Counted from the first letter of the stretch, positions 1 to 9,636 are shown. The stretch is 64,000 nucleotides of DNA from Diadema setosum (GCF_964275005.1 NC_092698.1:27213447-27277446), one strand, 5' to 3'. Notes: a model not told the origin generated them from the sequence alone. A program made the numbers and translations.

Positions 1-32
<32 letters not shown>

Positions 33-399
33 TAGACGTTTGATCACGCAGATTCGCGTGTACTCTGGGTCGAGTGACTCACAATGTGAGTGTGGAAATT
101 AGGATCACAAGGAGCGCGAGCGCCCCCCCCCCCCCCTCGAAATAGAGAAAAGGCTTGGTCGTTGAATCGTCATCTTTGTGCCAGAGATGAATGGTCAGTC
201 ATTTTCCATGTGATGAGGATCTTTAGAGATTTCCGTAAAATACTTCCAGGTTTTTCAGGAACTCGAAGAGGGGTTATGAAATTGTTAGTGAGTTTGGGGA
301 GGGGGGGGGGGGGTTGTGCACTGTGGACTCTGCGTGCGTGGTAGCCCATGGCTGAATAAAAAAGGAGGATTTTGGTGTAGTGGTGTAGTTCAGGGTGCA
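1..399. other. Gene-free left edge
   Basis: The window opens with a poly-T run and contains a poly-C run near 122-136 and a poly-G run near 300-313. Open frames here are short, lack splice context and resemble no protein I know. Nothing else is supported. Confidence 0.6.
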
Positions 400-745
400 T
401 GAGACGAGTTCGATATCCATGAGTCATACAGTCCAACAAGAGTCATACAGCCCATGAGCTCGACACGAGGCAAAAAAAAAAAAAAAAAAAGAGAAAAATA
501 ATAATGATAACAATACATAGGGTCCTAAATAAATGAAAAACGATAATGATGATACTTAATGAATAAAGGCCCATGAGTTCGAAGCTAGGCAAACAAGGCC
601 GACGAATCCGACTTTTCCCTAGTGTCGGACTCGTGGACCTTGTTCAACTGTCGAACTCATGGGCCCTATTTTCCTAGTGTCGAGCTCATGGGCTGTGTGA
701 CTCTTGGGCCGGATGACTCGTGCGTGTCGGTCTTGTGGACAGCAA
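400..745. repeat. Foldback built from repeated CATGAG(C/T)TCGA blocks
   Basis: A segment near 437-475 (GAGTCATACAGCCCATGAGC and following bases) is the near-complement of a segment near 670-706. Between them lie further copies of the same block: GCCCATGAGTTCGAAGCTAGG near 570 and its complement near 650. A related piece recurs near 2,585-2,635. It looks like a decayed inverted-repeat element. No transposase is present, and I cannot name the family. Confidence 0.55.
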
Positions 746-1495
746 ATAACTGTAGCGGACGACGTGCAGTTTTGCACTGTGGAGAAACTTTACCTGCTGT
801 GCCTAAGGCAGAAGACTTTATAGACTGGTAAAACCACTCTGACCCAGTGAAATAACACCACACAGGGCAAAAGTAATACTCTGATGTACAATCGAAATGT
901 TATTTTGACATGGTTGCTTGATATTGATAACTGTTCAGCACAGAAATCAGTCTCAATCCACGATGGGTCTTTCACTTTTGTTTCATAATAATGGTCCACT
1001 GACATAATCCGATTCGTGCATCCATTCATGCATGACCCAATTTTCAATTCAATTCAATTCAATAGTTTATTTAATTTTCCATCATCAAACAAAAAAGAAA
1101 AAGGAAAAGAGAACATGATACTAGTAGGCACCTATACGATACAAACATACATACATGTCAGGGATTTTACCCCTAACACCCGCAAAGCTTGTCACAGACA
1201 ATGCCCGACATAGCATTAACTACATGCCAGCCTGAATCTTTGTATCAAAGGCATTCAACTGGAGCAGGTTTTTGAAGAACCACCTACAGGTCTTTCTTTC
1301 TATATGTTTGCGTTTTACCCCTCTCCCTGAATTTCTGTCTGTTTCTGTGCAGATTTGATGAATGTAACCATGTTCCTGCAATCTTTTCCAGTGTAAGATA
1401 TGCAGTGAAATTTCGAGGTGCCAATTCAGTGATCATGATGATAGCACCTGCAACAAAATCCTCCAGGATTTGATACGTAACAAGGAAGTGAAGAC
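746..1495. other. Intergenic stretch, nothing recognised
   Basis: It holds a short CAATT pentamer repeat near 1,047-1,062 and otherwise looks like unique sequence. I see no coding exon with splice sites and no RNA gene. Confidence 0.5.
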
Positions 1496-1498
1496 TAG

Positions 1499-1855
1499 TT
1501 ACCGGTGATTTGGCTCAGTCGGTAGCGCCTCTGCCCCCAGATCCAAAATGACCTGGGTTCGATTCCCAAGTCTAACTGAGCAATGTTGTGTGTAATCATA
1601 CCGTCGCCATGTAAGAGGCAAAACACACACTGTCCCTCGGATATGACCAGGGAGGTGTTCCACCTCCCTGATATGACATAAAATGGAGGTCCCGTGTGTG
1701 AGAAGAGTCACAGCTCATGCACGTAAAAGATCCCGCTTCATTCATTCATCGCAAAGAGCAGGGTTCCTAAACCCGGTGAAGTGGTCCCGCCTCACATCCA
1801 ACTGGACCCCATGGAAGACCAGGTAGTGCAGCTGAATATAGGCTATCCATCCATC
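1499..1855 (+). mobile_element. tRNA-derived SINE
   Basis: The 5' part is tRNA-like. An A-box-like TGGCTCAGTCGG lies at about 1,511 and a B-box-like GGTTCGATTCC at about 1,556, at normal internal Pol III promoter spacing. A tRNA-unrelated body follows, including TGCACGTAAAAGATCCCG near 1,719, a motif seen in many invertebrate SINEs. The copy is interrupted at 1,648-1,669 by a 22-bp palindrome with a perfect 8-bp flanking duplication (separate entry). No long A-tail is visible, so the 3' limit is approximate. It is non-autonomous and would have depended on a LINE; no partner LINE is in the window. Confidence 0.75.
1640..1677. mobile_element. Micro-palindrome with perfect 8-bp flanking duplication (in SINE)
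   Basis: GATATGAC at 1,640-1,647 is repeated exactly at 1,670-1,677. Between them, 1,648-1,669 is a C followed by arms AGGGAGGTG and CACCTCCCT around a 3-base loop. Because it sits inside a SINE, the uninterrupted SINE body gives a natural empty site with a single GATATGAC. It is the clearest member of the set. Confidence 0.75.
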
Positions 1856-2231
1856 TTCTGAGATGGAAAAAAATGAGACGAACCTTATTCTGGCAACATC
1901 TCAAATATCAGAAGGAATTCAGTCACATTTTTGGCACAACAGTATTTCGCCGAGACGAATTAAAGATTTGGCCAGGATTATAAGTAGATTATGCCAAGGT
2001 TAATCTCTCTCCGAAATTTGTGTTCCTGACATAAGTCTACAGAGTGTACAGATATTCCATCAATTTTTGACTTGGACTTGAGACCACGAAATAACCACTG
2101 CAATCGAAACTCAGAATTTTAATCCTTCCAATCAACTTTCAATCTTTAGAAACTCTGTAAAATTTAGATGCATGAAAGGCATTCATCTTGAAAACAAGAA
2201 GCATTTTTGTTAATCTTTTATTTGTTTATTT
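1856..2231. other. Intergenic stretch, nothing recognised
   Basis: No open frame with splice context, no RNA signature and no repeat structure that I can recognise. Confidence 0.45.
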
Positions 2232-2620
2232 TTCATTTTTGTCTCGCCTGCGTAGCGGAAGCGAGACATCGACGTCACTATTCCTTCCTCATCGATGTCG
2301 GCGGTGGCGTCGTCAACAATTTGGTGTACTCTCAATAAAGTTCCACATCTTTGAGCTATGACCACCAAACTCACATGACAGGTACATAATCTAAAAATGC
2401 TGGTCAGGTTCGAATACTAAGTATAGGTTAAGTCCAACAAAGTCAAAGGTCAAAAGGCCAATGAACTTGTACTCACGTTGTCTCAGTATTGTGGTGTACT
2501 CTCAATAACTTTCCACAACTCTGACTTGTGGTCACGAAACTCGCACCACGACCACAGGTACATTACTTAAAAGATATTTGCCTGGTGTCAAGCTCACAGA
2601 GTGGGTTGTATGACTCGTGG
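2232..2620. repeat. Dispersed repeat starting GTCTCGCCTGCGTAGCGG
   Basis: It starts with an inverted pair (GTCTCGC and GCGAGAC) at 2,241-2,269. It holds an internal tandem duplication in which a block around GTGTACTCTCAATAA occurs near 2,322 and again near 2,493, each followed by TTCCAC and a CACAGGTACAT-like segment. It resembles the 'AAGGTCAAAGGTCA' class repeats at 46.4, 50.9 and 63.2 kb in style but is a different family. No protein-coding capacity. Confidence 0.5.
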
Positions 2621-3560
2621 ATGTCAGACTCGTAATGTGCATTTGTTAGTTTACTACAGTTCTATGCAACAGTTTAACATTTCACTGCTCGCATAAAATA
2701 TCTTGCATTTTATATAAATGCAATTTACTGACGCAAATTCTACTTCAAGAAAATTATTATGTGGAAGGAAACGGAATGAGGAGTTAAAGTTGAATTATTC
2801 GGTAAATGTCTGTACACATATGCACGTACACAAAAAAACAAACAAACAAACAAACAAAACCACACACGTGCATATTATAAAACTTGTGACTTCGTGAAGA
2901 TAATTTTATGATAGCGTAGTAGGATGGTAGGATGGAAGGGGAACAGTTTATGTTGCAGTCGAGGGTCGGGTTATGGTCTTCAGTTTGCATGTCATGGTGT
3001 AGGCTCGTGCAGCAGATAGAGAATAAAAGAAATCACCGAATAGGGTGTGATAAGAGAGTATGAACTAGCGGCCATCTCCTGACCGTTTTCAGCTTGGTAA
3101 ATGACCATGGTCTCTTCCCACCTCCCTGGATATACTGACCAAAATGGTATAGGCCTACAGCTTAGAATTCAGAGGTCATGCAGGTTCAGCATGGAGGAGG
3201 CGACATGTCAATTATCATTGCTGGTTGATTGATTGATTGTGGGTGTGTATGTGCAAGGAGCTTGATGTGTGTGTCTATGTGTGTGTGTGTGTGTGTGTGT
3301 GCGCGCGGGCTTGTTTAGAGTAACACATATACACCTGTGTTACCCTACTCTGTCATAATCCAGAACCTAGGTTTCATGTAAACAGTAAAGAGCGTCTCCC
3401 GAGGAATGAAACTAGAATAGATATTGAGCATTTTGGTAAGAGTACGGAGGTGAAACTCTCATTGCCAGAGTATTATAGGGAAGAGAGGGATGCATCCGCT
3501 CTTTCAAGTAGTAGTGGATGTTATTGTCCCGCGCGAGACGTTTTCATGCATAACAAGTGA
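2621..3560. other. Intergenic stretch with a GT microsatellite
   Basis: A GT dinucleotide tract lies at about 3,267-3,304. Near 3,106-3,127 there is a sequence ending CCACCTCCCTGG that resembles the micro-palindrome right arm found at 20.2 kb, but its flanking repeat is poor. No gene is supported. Confidence 0.5.
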
Positions 3561-3599
3561 TATGTCCAAGGAGTTATCACAGAACTGGATAACTCTTTT

Positions 3600-3637
3600 A
3601 TTCGTCGATGGAGCTGTCGTAGCTCCATGATTCGTCG
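3600..3637. mobile_element. Micro-palindrome with perfect 8-bp flanking duplication
   Basis: ATTCGTCG occurs at 3,600-3,607 and again at 3,630-3,637. The 22 bp between them have arms ATGGAGCT and AGCTCCAT around GTCGT, plus one extra unpaired G. On the other strand it reads as C plus palindrome, the same rule as the copy at 1,648. It begins CATGGAG on that strand, fitting the CANGGAG consensus. Confidence 0.72.
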
Positions 3638-4289
3638 TAGTGCATCTACCATCCTGCTCACGGACGACTCGTGTAGCTGGACAAAAAGCTAAAATATGGT
3701 ATGTGTGTGTGTGAGAAGAGTCGCGTAATGACAACAAGCAGGGAATGCCCACTCCACATGTGGTTCCGCGATTTTCCGCTGACCCTTTGTGACCTCTGCC
3801 GATTCCCACAGAGAATCCCGTAGCGATCACAGCACCGCGGAGGTTGCTTCAGTCACGTGACCTTACCCATTGCTTCCCTCAGTTTGACATACTGTATTCC
3901 TTCTCCCCCCCCCCCCCCCCAACCTTTCATGCGAGGCAGCAGTGGATTTCCATGGCCAAAAACTGAACTACACGTCCTACATACATAAATTACAATCTAC
4001 CTTTGACTCAAGTTCGAGATGTCAATTGAAAAATTACTCGTTGCATCGACTCCACGTATCTCGTGAATCATGAAATCTACCCATACCTTCCGCTTGATAT
4101 TCTGTAATGACTTTTCGTCAGTCTCAAACTAAACGGAAAGCTTATGAAATCCGACGAAGTAGAACGTCGCTAATTGTGATGACAATCATTATGCACCGTC
4201 TCCCACAGACAGTTGCTGCGTATCTCGTCATGTCACTCGCCACTGTGTTTCGTTTGACGTAGCACTGAAGTGGACGACATAAATAGGTG
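3638..4289. other. Intergenic stretch, nothing recognised
   Basis: A poly-C run lies at about 3,906-3,920. I see no exon, RNA gene or repeat structure. Confidence 0.45.
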
Positions 4290-4427
4290 GATGTGAGCAG
4301 GGAGGTGGAAGTTCTACCATGGAGCTACTATCTCTGTTAGTAGCTCCATGGTTCTACCATGGAGCTACGACAGCAGTTAGAGAGAGTCTCTTGTAGCTCC
4401 TGCATGGTTCCACCTCCGTGATGCGAG
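4290..4427. mobile_element. Micro-palindrome carrying two nested micro-palindromes
   Basis: The outer copy (4,298-4,419) starts CAGGGAGGTGGAA and ends TTCCACCTCCGT. It sits between GATGTGAG (4,290-4,297) and GATGCGAG (4,420-4,427), a 7/8 match. Inside are two palindromic units of the CATGGAG type, at 4,318-4,349 and 4,358-4,405. They are bracketed and separated by three 8-mers: AGTTCTAC (4,310-4,317), GGTTCTAC (4,350-4,357) and GGTTCCAC (4,406-4,413). This is what two successive insertions into the centre of the outer palindrome would leave. Confidence 0.65.
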
Positions 4428-4833
4428 GTTTGCCTTTTTGACTTGCAGGCAGGGGGAATCGAGAGAAACACTGACTTGAAATATATGCTTCTTTCAAATC
4501 AATGATATTTTACCATAGTAAATGACCGAAAATCAGTCTGTATCGTCTGGAGTGTAAATGTTCCGCAGGGACTACGTCTGGCTTCACGGAATCCCTATCC
4601 TGCGTAAGGAGGAAAACCGTTCAAGTTAAAAAGATAAAAAGGTAGACATAGAAAAGAAATCCTAGGAAGACTGATTTTTCTGTCTACCATCGTAGGCAAC
4701 CCACATAAGCCTACGCTTCATGAGACGCAGCAAGTCAGATGGTGGATTTGTCCTCTTCAGGCAGCAGAAATTCAAACTTGTCCGAGCTCTTTGGGCGTGT
4801 TGTTATTGTTTTTCTTGTCTTCATTTTTGTCGG
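4428..4833. other. Intergenic stretch, nothing recognised
   Basis: It lies between the nested micro-palindromes and the microRNA hairpin. No exon or repeat structure that I can support. Confidence 0.4.
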
Positions 4834-4835
4834 CA

Positions 4836-4930
4836 CGATTTGGGCGCTGAGATAGAGATGGCTGCAGCTGCCGTTGACCGTTGAGAAGTCGGCATTGCAC
4901 TCATCTCGGTCTGAGCGACTGGATCGCAGT
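4836..4930 (+). ncRNA. miR-25/92-type microRNA precursor (divergent member)
   Basis: The 3' arm at 4,893-4,914 begins CATTGCACTCATCTCGGTC. It keeps the miR-92/miR-25 seed ATTGCAC and differs from vertebrate miR-25 as I recall it at only about two positions. The 5' arm (about 4,836-4,872, with CGCTGAGATAGAGATG) pairs along almost its whole length with the 3' arm. Pairing extends about 15 bp below the mature region, as expected for a Drosha substrate, and leaves a loop of about 20 nt. The product would guide Argonaute to mRNAs with GTGCAAT sites. It lies 15.6 kb upstream of four same-strand family members. It could be expressed separately or be a distant cluster member. Pairing was judged by eye; no energy was computed. 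Confidence 0.72.
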
Positions 4931-5395
4931 CTACACGACGACATTCCTCAGTTGCACTGCGACCTTCTGACCTGGGTATTGCTTGTGTTCCCCGAGAGCA
5001 GTAGTCGTCAGTTCTCTCTGCAGCCTGTCATAAAATGAGCGGAGAGATGTCTGAACGGGCAATTTTCCATCACATCATGTCGAAAACGTGAGCAGGGAAG
5101 AATGGGGCTTTCCTTGCCAAACTTTTGAAGAACTATTCCACGGCAACGAAAATGTGCATGACAAGTTGCAAATCTATGTTATGGGGCGGAGTGATAGGCG
5201 GGTTATTGCGTGCTCGTGCTTGAATTGTTATTATTGATATGGCTTAGGCTTTCTGCATCCCCATTTGTCAGTTTCTCTTCATCAAACAAATTTCAAGGCT
5301 TGAAAGGCTAAACCTCACAATTGTTAATCCCAGATCCGACCATGATTCCGAAGGCGAGTTGGTGGAGTGGTGGTAGTCATGCTAGCTGCATGTAC
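4931..5395. other. Intergenic stretch, nothing recognised
   Basis: No coding or RNA signature seen between the microRNA hairpin and the next micro-palindrome. Confidence 0.4.
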
Positions 5396-5435
5396 TATGT
5401 AGGCAGGGAGGTAAGACTCCCCTCCCTCATGTAGG
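5396..5435. mobile_element. Micro-palindrome with 7/8 flanking duplication
   Basis: TATGTAGG (5,396-5,403) and CATGTAGG (5,428-5,435) flank a 24-bp unit that starts CAGGGAGGT and ends CCCTCCCT. The palindrome is imperfect near its centre. It follows the C-plus-palindrome rule. Confidence 0.6.
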
Positions 5436-5460
5436 TCCATGCTATGTGCTGTAGGTAAAC

Positions 5461-5487
5461 CAGGGACGTGGGAAGATCAACCTTCCT
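5461..5487. mobile_element. Candidate micro-palindrome, weak duplication
   Basis: The unit starts CAGGGACGTGG and ends CCTTCCT. The flanking GGTAAACC and GGTGAGCC match at only 6 of 8 positions, and only with a one-base shift from the usual frame. It is probably an older member. Confidence 0.35.
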
Positions 5488-5497
5488 GGTGAGCCAA

Positions 5498-5534
5498 GGA
5501 GGTACCAAGGAGCTTGCAAGCTCCTTGGAGGTAT
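5498..5534. mobile_element. Micro-palindrome with 7/8 flanking duplication
   Basis: GGAGGTAC (5,498-5,505) and GGAGGTAT (5,527-5,534) flank a 21-bp unit: C followed by the perfect palindrome AAGGAGCTTGCAAGCTCCTT. Downstream, GTGTACCTCC near 5,560-5,569 pairs with GGAGGTATAC at 5,527, so a larger hairpin may surround it. Confidence 0.65.
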
Positions 5535-5878
5535 ACGGAGCTCCCTAGGCGACTGGGGAGTGTACCTCCGCGATAGTTCCCCTCATTCTGTCGTAGAATT
5601 AGGAGGGGGGGGGGGGGGCTCCTACTATGTCCTTTCCCGCCAGTACTGGGACTCTTCGTGAGTATTATTCACTGAACACAAAATCGCACTCTATAGCATG
5701 AATGGATGCTGAGTGAAGAGCAAAGCTCACTATTATCTGCATTATAATTATCTCCTCACCCCATGTCAGCAGCGCTTGAGGCTACCCACCACACCATCCA
5801 TAAATCACATCTCCTTGTCTCTTCCTCTTCATCCCCCTCCCGTTTGAAGGCGACACAACATCTAGAGCCTAAATAATT

Positions 5879-5903
5879 ATGGAGCTACAACTTGTAGCTC
5901 CAT
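5879..5903. repeat. 25-bp palindrome of the same arm family
   Basis: A perfect palindrome with arms ATGGAGCTACAA and TTGTAGCTCCAT. The arm matches the CATGGAG class of micro-palindromes, but the flanks show no 8-bp repeat. Confidence 0.6.
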
Positions 5904-5968
5904 TTGCCATGAGAAAGTTGTTGCTCTGTAAACACTTCTAGAAGAAAAGAAAGTGCGCAGATATCTTT

Positions 5969-6001
5969 GTGCAGACCAGGGAGGTACCTCCCTGTGCAGA
6001 C
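5969..6001. mobile_element. Shortest micro-palindrome, perfect flanking duplication
   Basis: GTGCAGAC at 5,969-5,976 is repeated exactly at 5,994-6,001; the match runs to 9 bp if the next C is counted. The insert is only 17 bp, CAGGGAGGTACCTCCCT: a C plus a perfect 16-bp palindrome with no loop. It is too short to hold any subterminal binding site beyond the 8-bp arm. Confidence 0.75.
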
Positions 6002-6098
6002 CCAGAGACCCATTTGCGGGGGCGCGCGCGTCTTTGATGTCTCGTTACTGCAACAGACGGATAGGCCTACATGTTATATATGGCAGTATTCCACTTCA

Positions 6099-6265
6099 GG
6101 GCCCTGTTGCATAAAACCCTTACCGCTGGACTTACCGCTCCTTTCTAGCGGTAAGTCTTCAAATTAGCGGTAAATTTTATAATCCTTAATGCTGATTGGC
6201 TGTCACGCGTAATTTTGACGGTAGCTACCATTGAAATTCAACGGTAAGTTTTATGCAACGGGCCC
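6099..6265. mobile_element. MITE with GGGCCCGTTGCATAAAAC termini
   Basis: The left end GGGCCCTGTTGCATAAAAC and the right end GTTTTATGCAACGGGCCC are inverted copies differing by one base. The interior carries a second inverted motif (ACCGCT...AGCGGT). About 167 bp, no coding capacity. A target duplication is not clear; CA is possible. I cannot assign a superfamily with confidence. Confidence 0.75.
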
Positions 6266-8050
6266 CAGGTTTTTTTTTTTTTTTTATATGTCTTATGTGC
6301 CCTGTGGTCAAGGTGACAAAGTCCGTTTATGTCATGTACTCAAATCATATGCATGCTTTGTTGTCTTGACGTTACCACAAAGCTTGCCGGAGCCCTACCC
6401 AACCCAGGCCAATAGCTGATGAGTGCTGAGTGATTTCTTGTCTAATTTGAGGGAGCAGGTGAATAAAATGGTTCGTTACTAGGCTTTAGAAGAAACATCC
6501 ATGAATTGTAATACATTTAATTACAAAAACGGTTAATTTCCAATGACTCTCCGCATCGGGTCTTTCCTTTCTCTCTGAAAGTTCACTATATAGGGGCCTA
6601 ATGATACCAATTAAAAAACAATCTTCTTGGTTATTATCTGTTGGTTTGTATTTACAAGGCCTTTGGGAGCCATACGCATTGAAGTACTTAGTATGTCTAT
6701 ATACAAGTGTAGTAGAGAAAAACGGTCCAAGGTACGATTGATGATGAAAAAAAGAAAGAAAGAAAGAAGAGTAGAATATTGTGAAAGAACCCGGTTCGCA
6801 TCGTGACAAATATAATATTTCAGAAATTGAACTTTGCACCTGTCAGAAGCGTTGTTCGAAGTTCATGCTTTTCTGTGGTGGTCCTTTATCGGGCAATCTT
6901 TCCGTGCGGCGTACAAAGGAATTTCTTTGTGCTTGTATTTCAAATAAATGCAGTGCGGTACACAGCATCTAAGGATATGCAGACACCTTGAAAGCATCAT
7001 CCATATTTGATTAACATTAAATTTTTTCGTGACACTCTTCCTCTACATTTTTATTATAAATATAATATCCTGAGCTCTCTGAAGGTCTTTGTGTTGAGGC
7101 ATTTGAATACTGCGTGTGAAGCTGACACACTTTCCGATCTGGCAGGTGGAAGAGGAGTGAGTCGGTAGCCTCCCGTGTTCGGTCCCATCCAATACTAAGT
7201 GCATTTCATCTCCCTGTCCGAGCGATCACTGTCGGAAGCTAGTTTGTAAGCACAGTCGTAAAGGAGTCTGTGCTAGGCATCTTTCATAAGATGATTCCCT
7301 CCACTGTAGCTTCAATACACGACCTATGGGACACTGCCAGTGATGCATGTAGTCTTTTGGACGCAGACTACTTTACGACCGACAAGGGTTTGTGCCTGCA
7401 ACCTAGTCGAAAGTACGGGGTCTCTATCTGGCGCTAGTGTTGCAGATGTGAGTGTGTCTTTCTTTCTGTCTGTCCGTCTGTTTGTGTCTGTGTCTTGAGT
7501 ATCTGTGTCTGTATACCGTGCCTTTCAATCATATCGCCCCTATATACATGCCAAATTCGTGCATAATTCCGTTAATTCGTGACAAAGGTTACAGTGACAA
7601 CTGAAGGCTTATTTGGACCTTGCCTGATATAGCAAAAATTTGTGTGCAGTACGTCGTGCAGTCAGTCCTGACAATATGTATAGGTATCTAAGCCAGTTCA
7701 TAATTAGCTCATGTGTAGGCCTACATTGGTACTTATTGAGTTTTCCATTTCTCAATTGGTAACGCGCTTCACTCGTTTTCAAAGGACCATGATGAAAAGT
7801 CGTGAAATTTTAAGGTTTCGATATAGCCATCGCTTGATGAAAAGACTATAACAGTTCGTAACGTCTTGTATGAAATACGATAGGCCCTATAGAGAAGATA
7901 CAAAGAAAAGTCCTCAGATTTAAAGTCCTAGATTTTCTTTCCCTCCACTTTTACTGACGTATGTTCCGAGGGAAATACAGTGTATAATTCCCCCTGCTTT
8001 CTGAAAGAAATAAGTCAAGTGCTGTGCCATGTTAGGAAAGTAAACATAAT
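6266..8050. other. Intergenic stretch, nothing recognised
   Basis: It contains a poly-T run near 6,270. The open frames near 6,486-6,991 overlap on both strands and have no recognisable product. No RNA gene or transposon end is evident. Confidence 0.4.
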
Positions 8051-8760
8051 GGCCCGAATTCACGAAGGTGGTACAAATGAAACCATGGTTTAAAGGGTGT
8101 GTACAGTTCTGGTCGAGGTGAAGATTTCGCTTTTAACGTTTTGTGAGATATTCAAAAACCACTATATGAGATGTCAAAGAGCATGCAGTTCTAAGGGGTA
8201 TCAAAAGTTTATTCGATGAAAATCGGTTTTGAAATGGCTGAGATATCCAAAAACAAGGTGAAGCAAAGAGATACTAATAAAGTTGGGGCATGTCGCCTTT
8301 TATTATTAGCACTTTTTGGGATATCTCAGCCATTTGAAAACCAATTTTCATCAAATAAACGTTGAATCCTTCTTAAAATTACATGCTCCGTCATATTTCA
8401 TAAGAGGCTTTTCATTATCTCACTTAGGAATGTTCAAAACATGAATCCCTACCTCAACCAGTACTGTACAGTCCCTTTAAACCATGGACAAAAACAATGG
8501 AGCGCCAAGTGTCGCATGGAATATTTCCTTACGAAATCAGTCATTTCGTCGATGAAATGATTATTTTGTAACGAAATGACATTTTGTAACTAAATGAACA
8601 TGTCGTCCACGAAATGATAATTTTATTAACGAAACGGTCATTTTGTCGACGAAATGACCAATTTCGTAACAAAATATTCCGTGCGACACTTGGCGCTCCA
8701 TGGTTTTTGTCCATGGTTTAAACCATGGTTTCATTTGTACCACCTATGTGAATTCGGGCC
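8051..8760. mobile_element. Foldback MITE interrupted by a second MITE
   Basis: The outer element begins GGCCCGAATTCAC and ends GTGAATTCGGGCC. Long arms continue inward through ACAAATGAAACCATGG and, after the inner insertion, through CATGGACAAAAAC and GCGCCAAGTGTCGCATGG. AAT flanks both ends and could be a 3-bp target duplication. The centre is rich in ACGAAATGA-type blocks. The inner element occupies 8,094-8,476. Without it the outer arm reads through TTTAAA into CCATGG, so the insertion is the younger event. Confidence 0.75.
8094..8476. mobile_element. TTAA-flanked palindromic MITE, copy 1
   Basis: It runs from AGGGTGTGTACAG to CTGTACAGTCCCT, with TTAA directly on both sides (8,090-8,093 and 8,477-8,480). 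The 383 bp fold back almost end to end: TGAAATGGCTGAGATATCC on the left answers GGATATCTCAGCCATTT on the right. TTAA target sites are typical of piggyBac-type elements, but no transposase is present and the superfamily is inferred only. Three more copies lie at 12.7, 16.9 and 25.7 kb. Confidence 0.75.
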
Positions 8761-9259
8761 AATATGTTTCTTTACATTTTCTCTATATCGTTTTCCATAT
8801 GTGACGTCACTAAGTGTTGTCATCGTCTCATCCAGCGATAGCTGCATCAAGATAGTAAAAAACTTAACTTTTCAACGGATTGTCTGATTTTCCTCCAACA
8901 TCACTTACGTGTTCTACTATAATAATATCGTTACATTCCCGCGATTCACATACAGTTTTGCTGTCAGGTGAATGCGCTGACAAGCACCATTCATAGTAGG
9001 ATTACATGAATAATCATCACATGACAAATGCAAGTTATCTCGTTGAATTTTCTGATAATGACTAATGTCAAAAGGGGAACTACGAACTGCTGATATAAAG
9101 AACGCCAGTGGCGAATGACAAGTAGTGAATGCATGTGCAATTGTCGATTTTTTTTAAACTTATATGTATTTTTGTCTTCAAAATGTGTGTGTATTCTGTG
9201 CATGAGTTTAATTTGATCTGAAGAGATGTAGTTACCTTGTTCATCTTCGCCTTTTTCTT
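8761..9259. other. Intergenic stretch, nothing recognised
   Basis: No exon, RNA gene or inverted repeat seen. Confidence 0.4.
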
Positions 9260-9266
9260 TGTACCA

Positions 9267-9267
<1 letters not shown>

Positions 9268-9311
<44 letters not shown>

Positions 9312-9312
9312 G

Positions 9313-9357
<45 letters not shown>

Positions 9358-9400
9358 TATAGTAGTAGTAATAGTAGTAGCAGTATATAGTAGGGCCTAG
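9268..9400. repeat. TTA and GTA trinucleotide microsatellites
   Basis: A TTA tract at about 9,268-9,310 passes directly into a GTA/TAG tract to about 9,358, with interrupted copies beyond. Long Leu/Ile/Tyr-rich frames on the other strand are artefacts of this tract. Confidence 0.9.
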
Positions 9401-9636
9401 AAGTAGTGGTATCATATTTACTACTGGTAATATTATTACTAGTACATGTAGTAGCAGGAGTGGTAGTGGTGCTGATAGTTAATGCAATTGTAGTAGGAGG
9501 GTTTCATCATTATTACATTCACTTATTTCAGATCAAATCGTTACATATCTTGCAAGATTAGGGTAAAATTTGATATTCAAGCACCTGAATTTGGGCGCGG
9601 AAATCCTACACAGTAGGTTGGGGAGGGTGGACTACA

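Noticed and set aside
9080-9415. 111-codon minus-strand frame rich in Leu, Ile and Tyr
   Set aside because: It arises from the TTA/GTA microsatellites.
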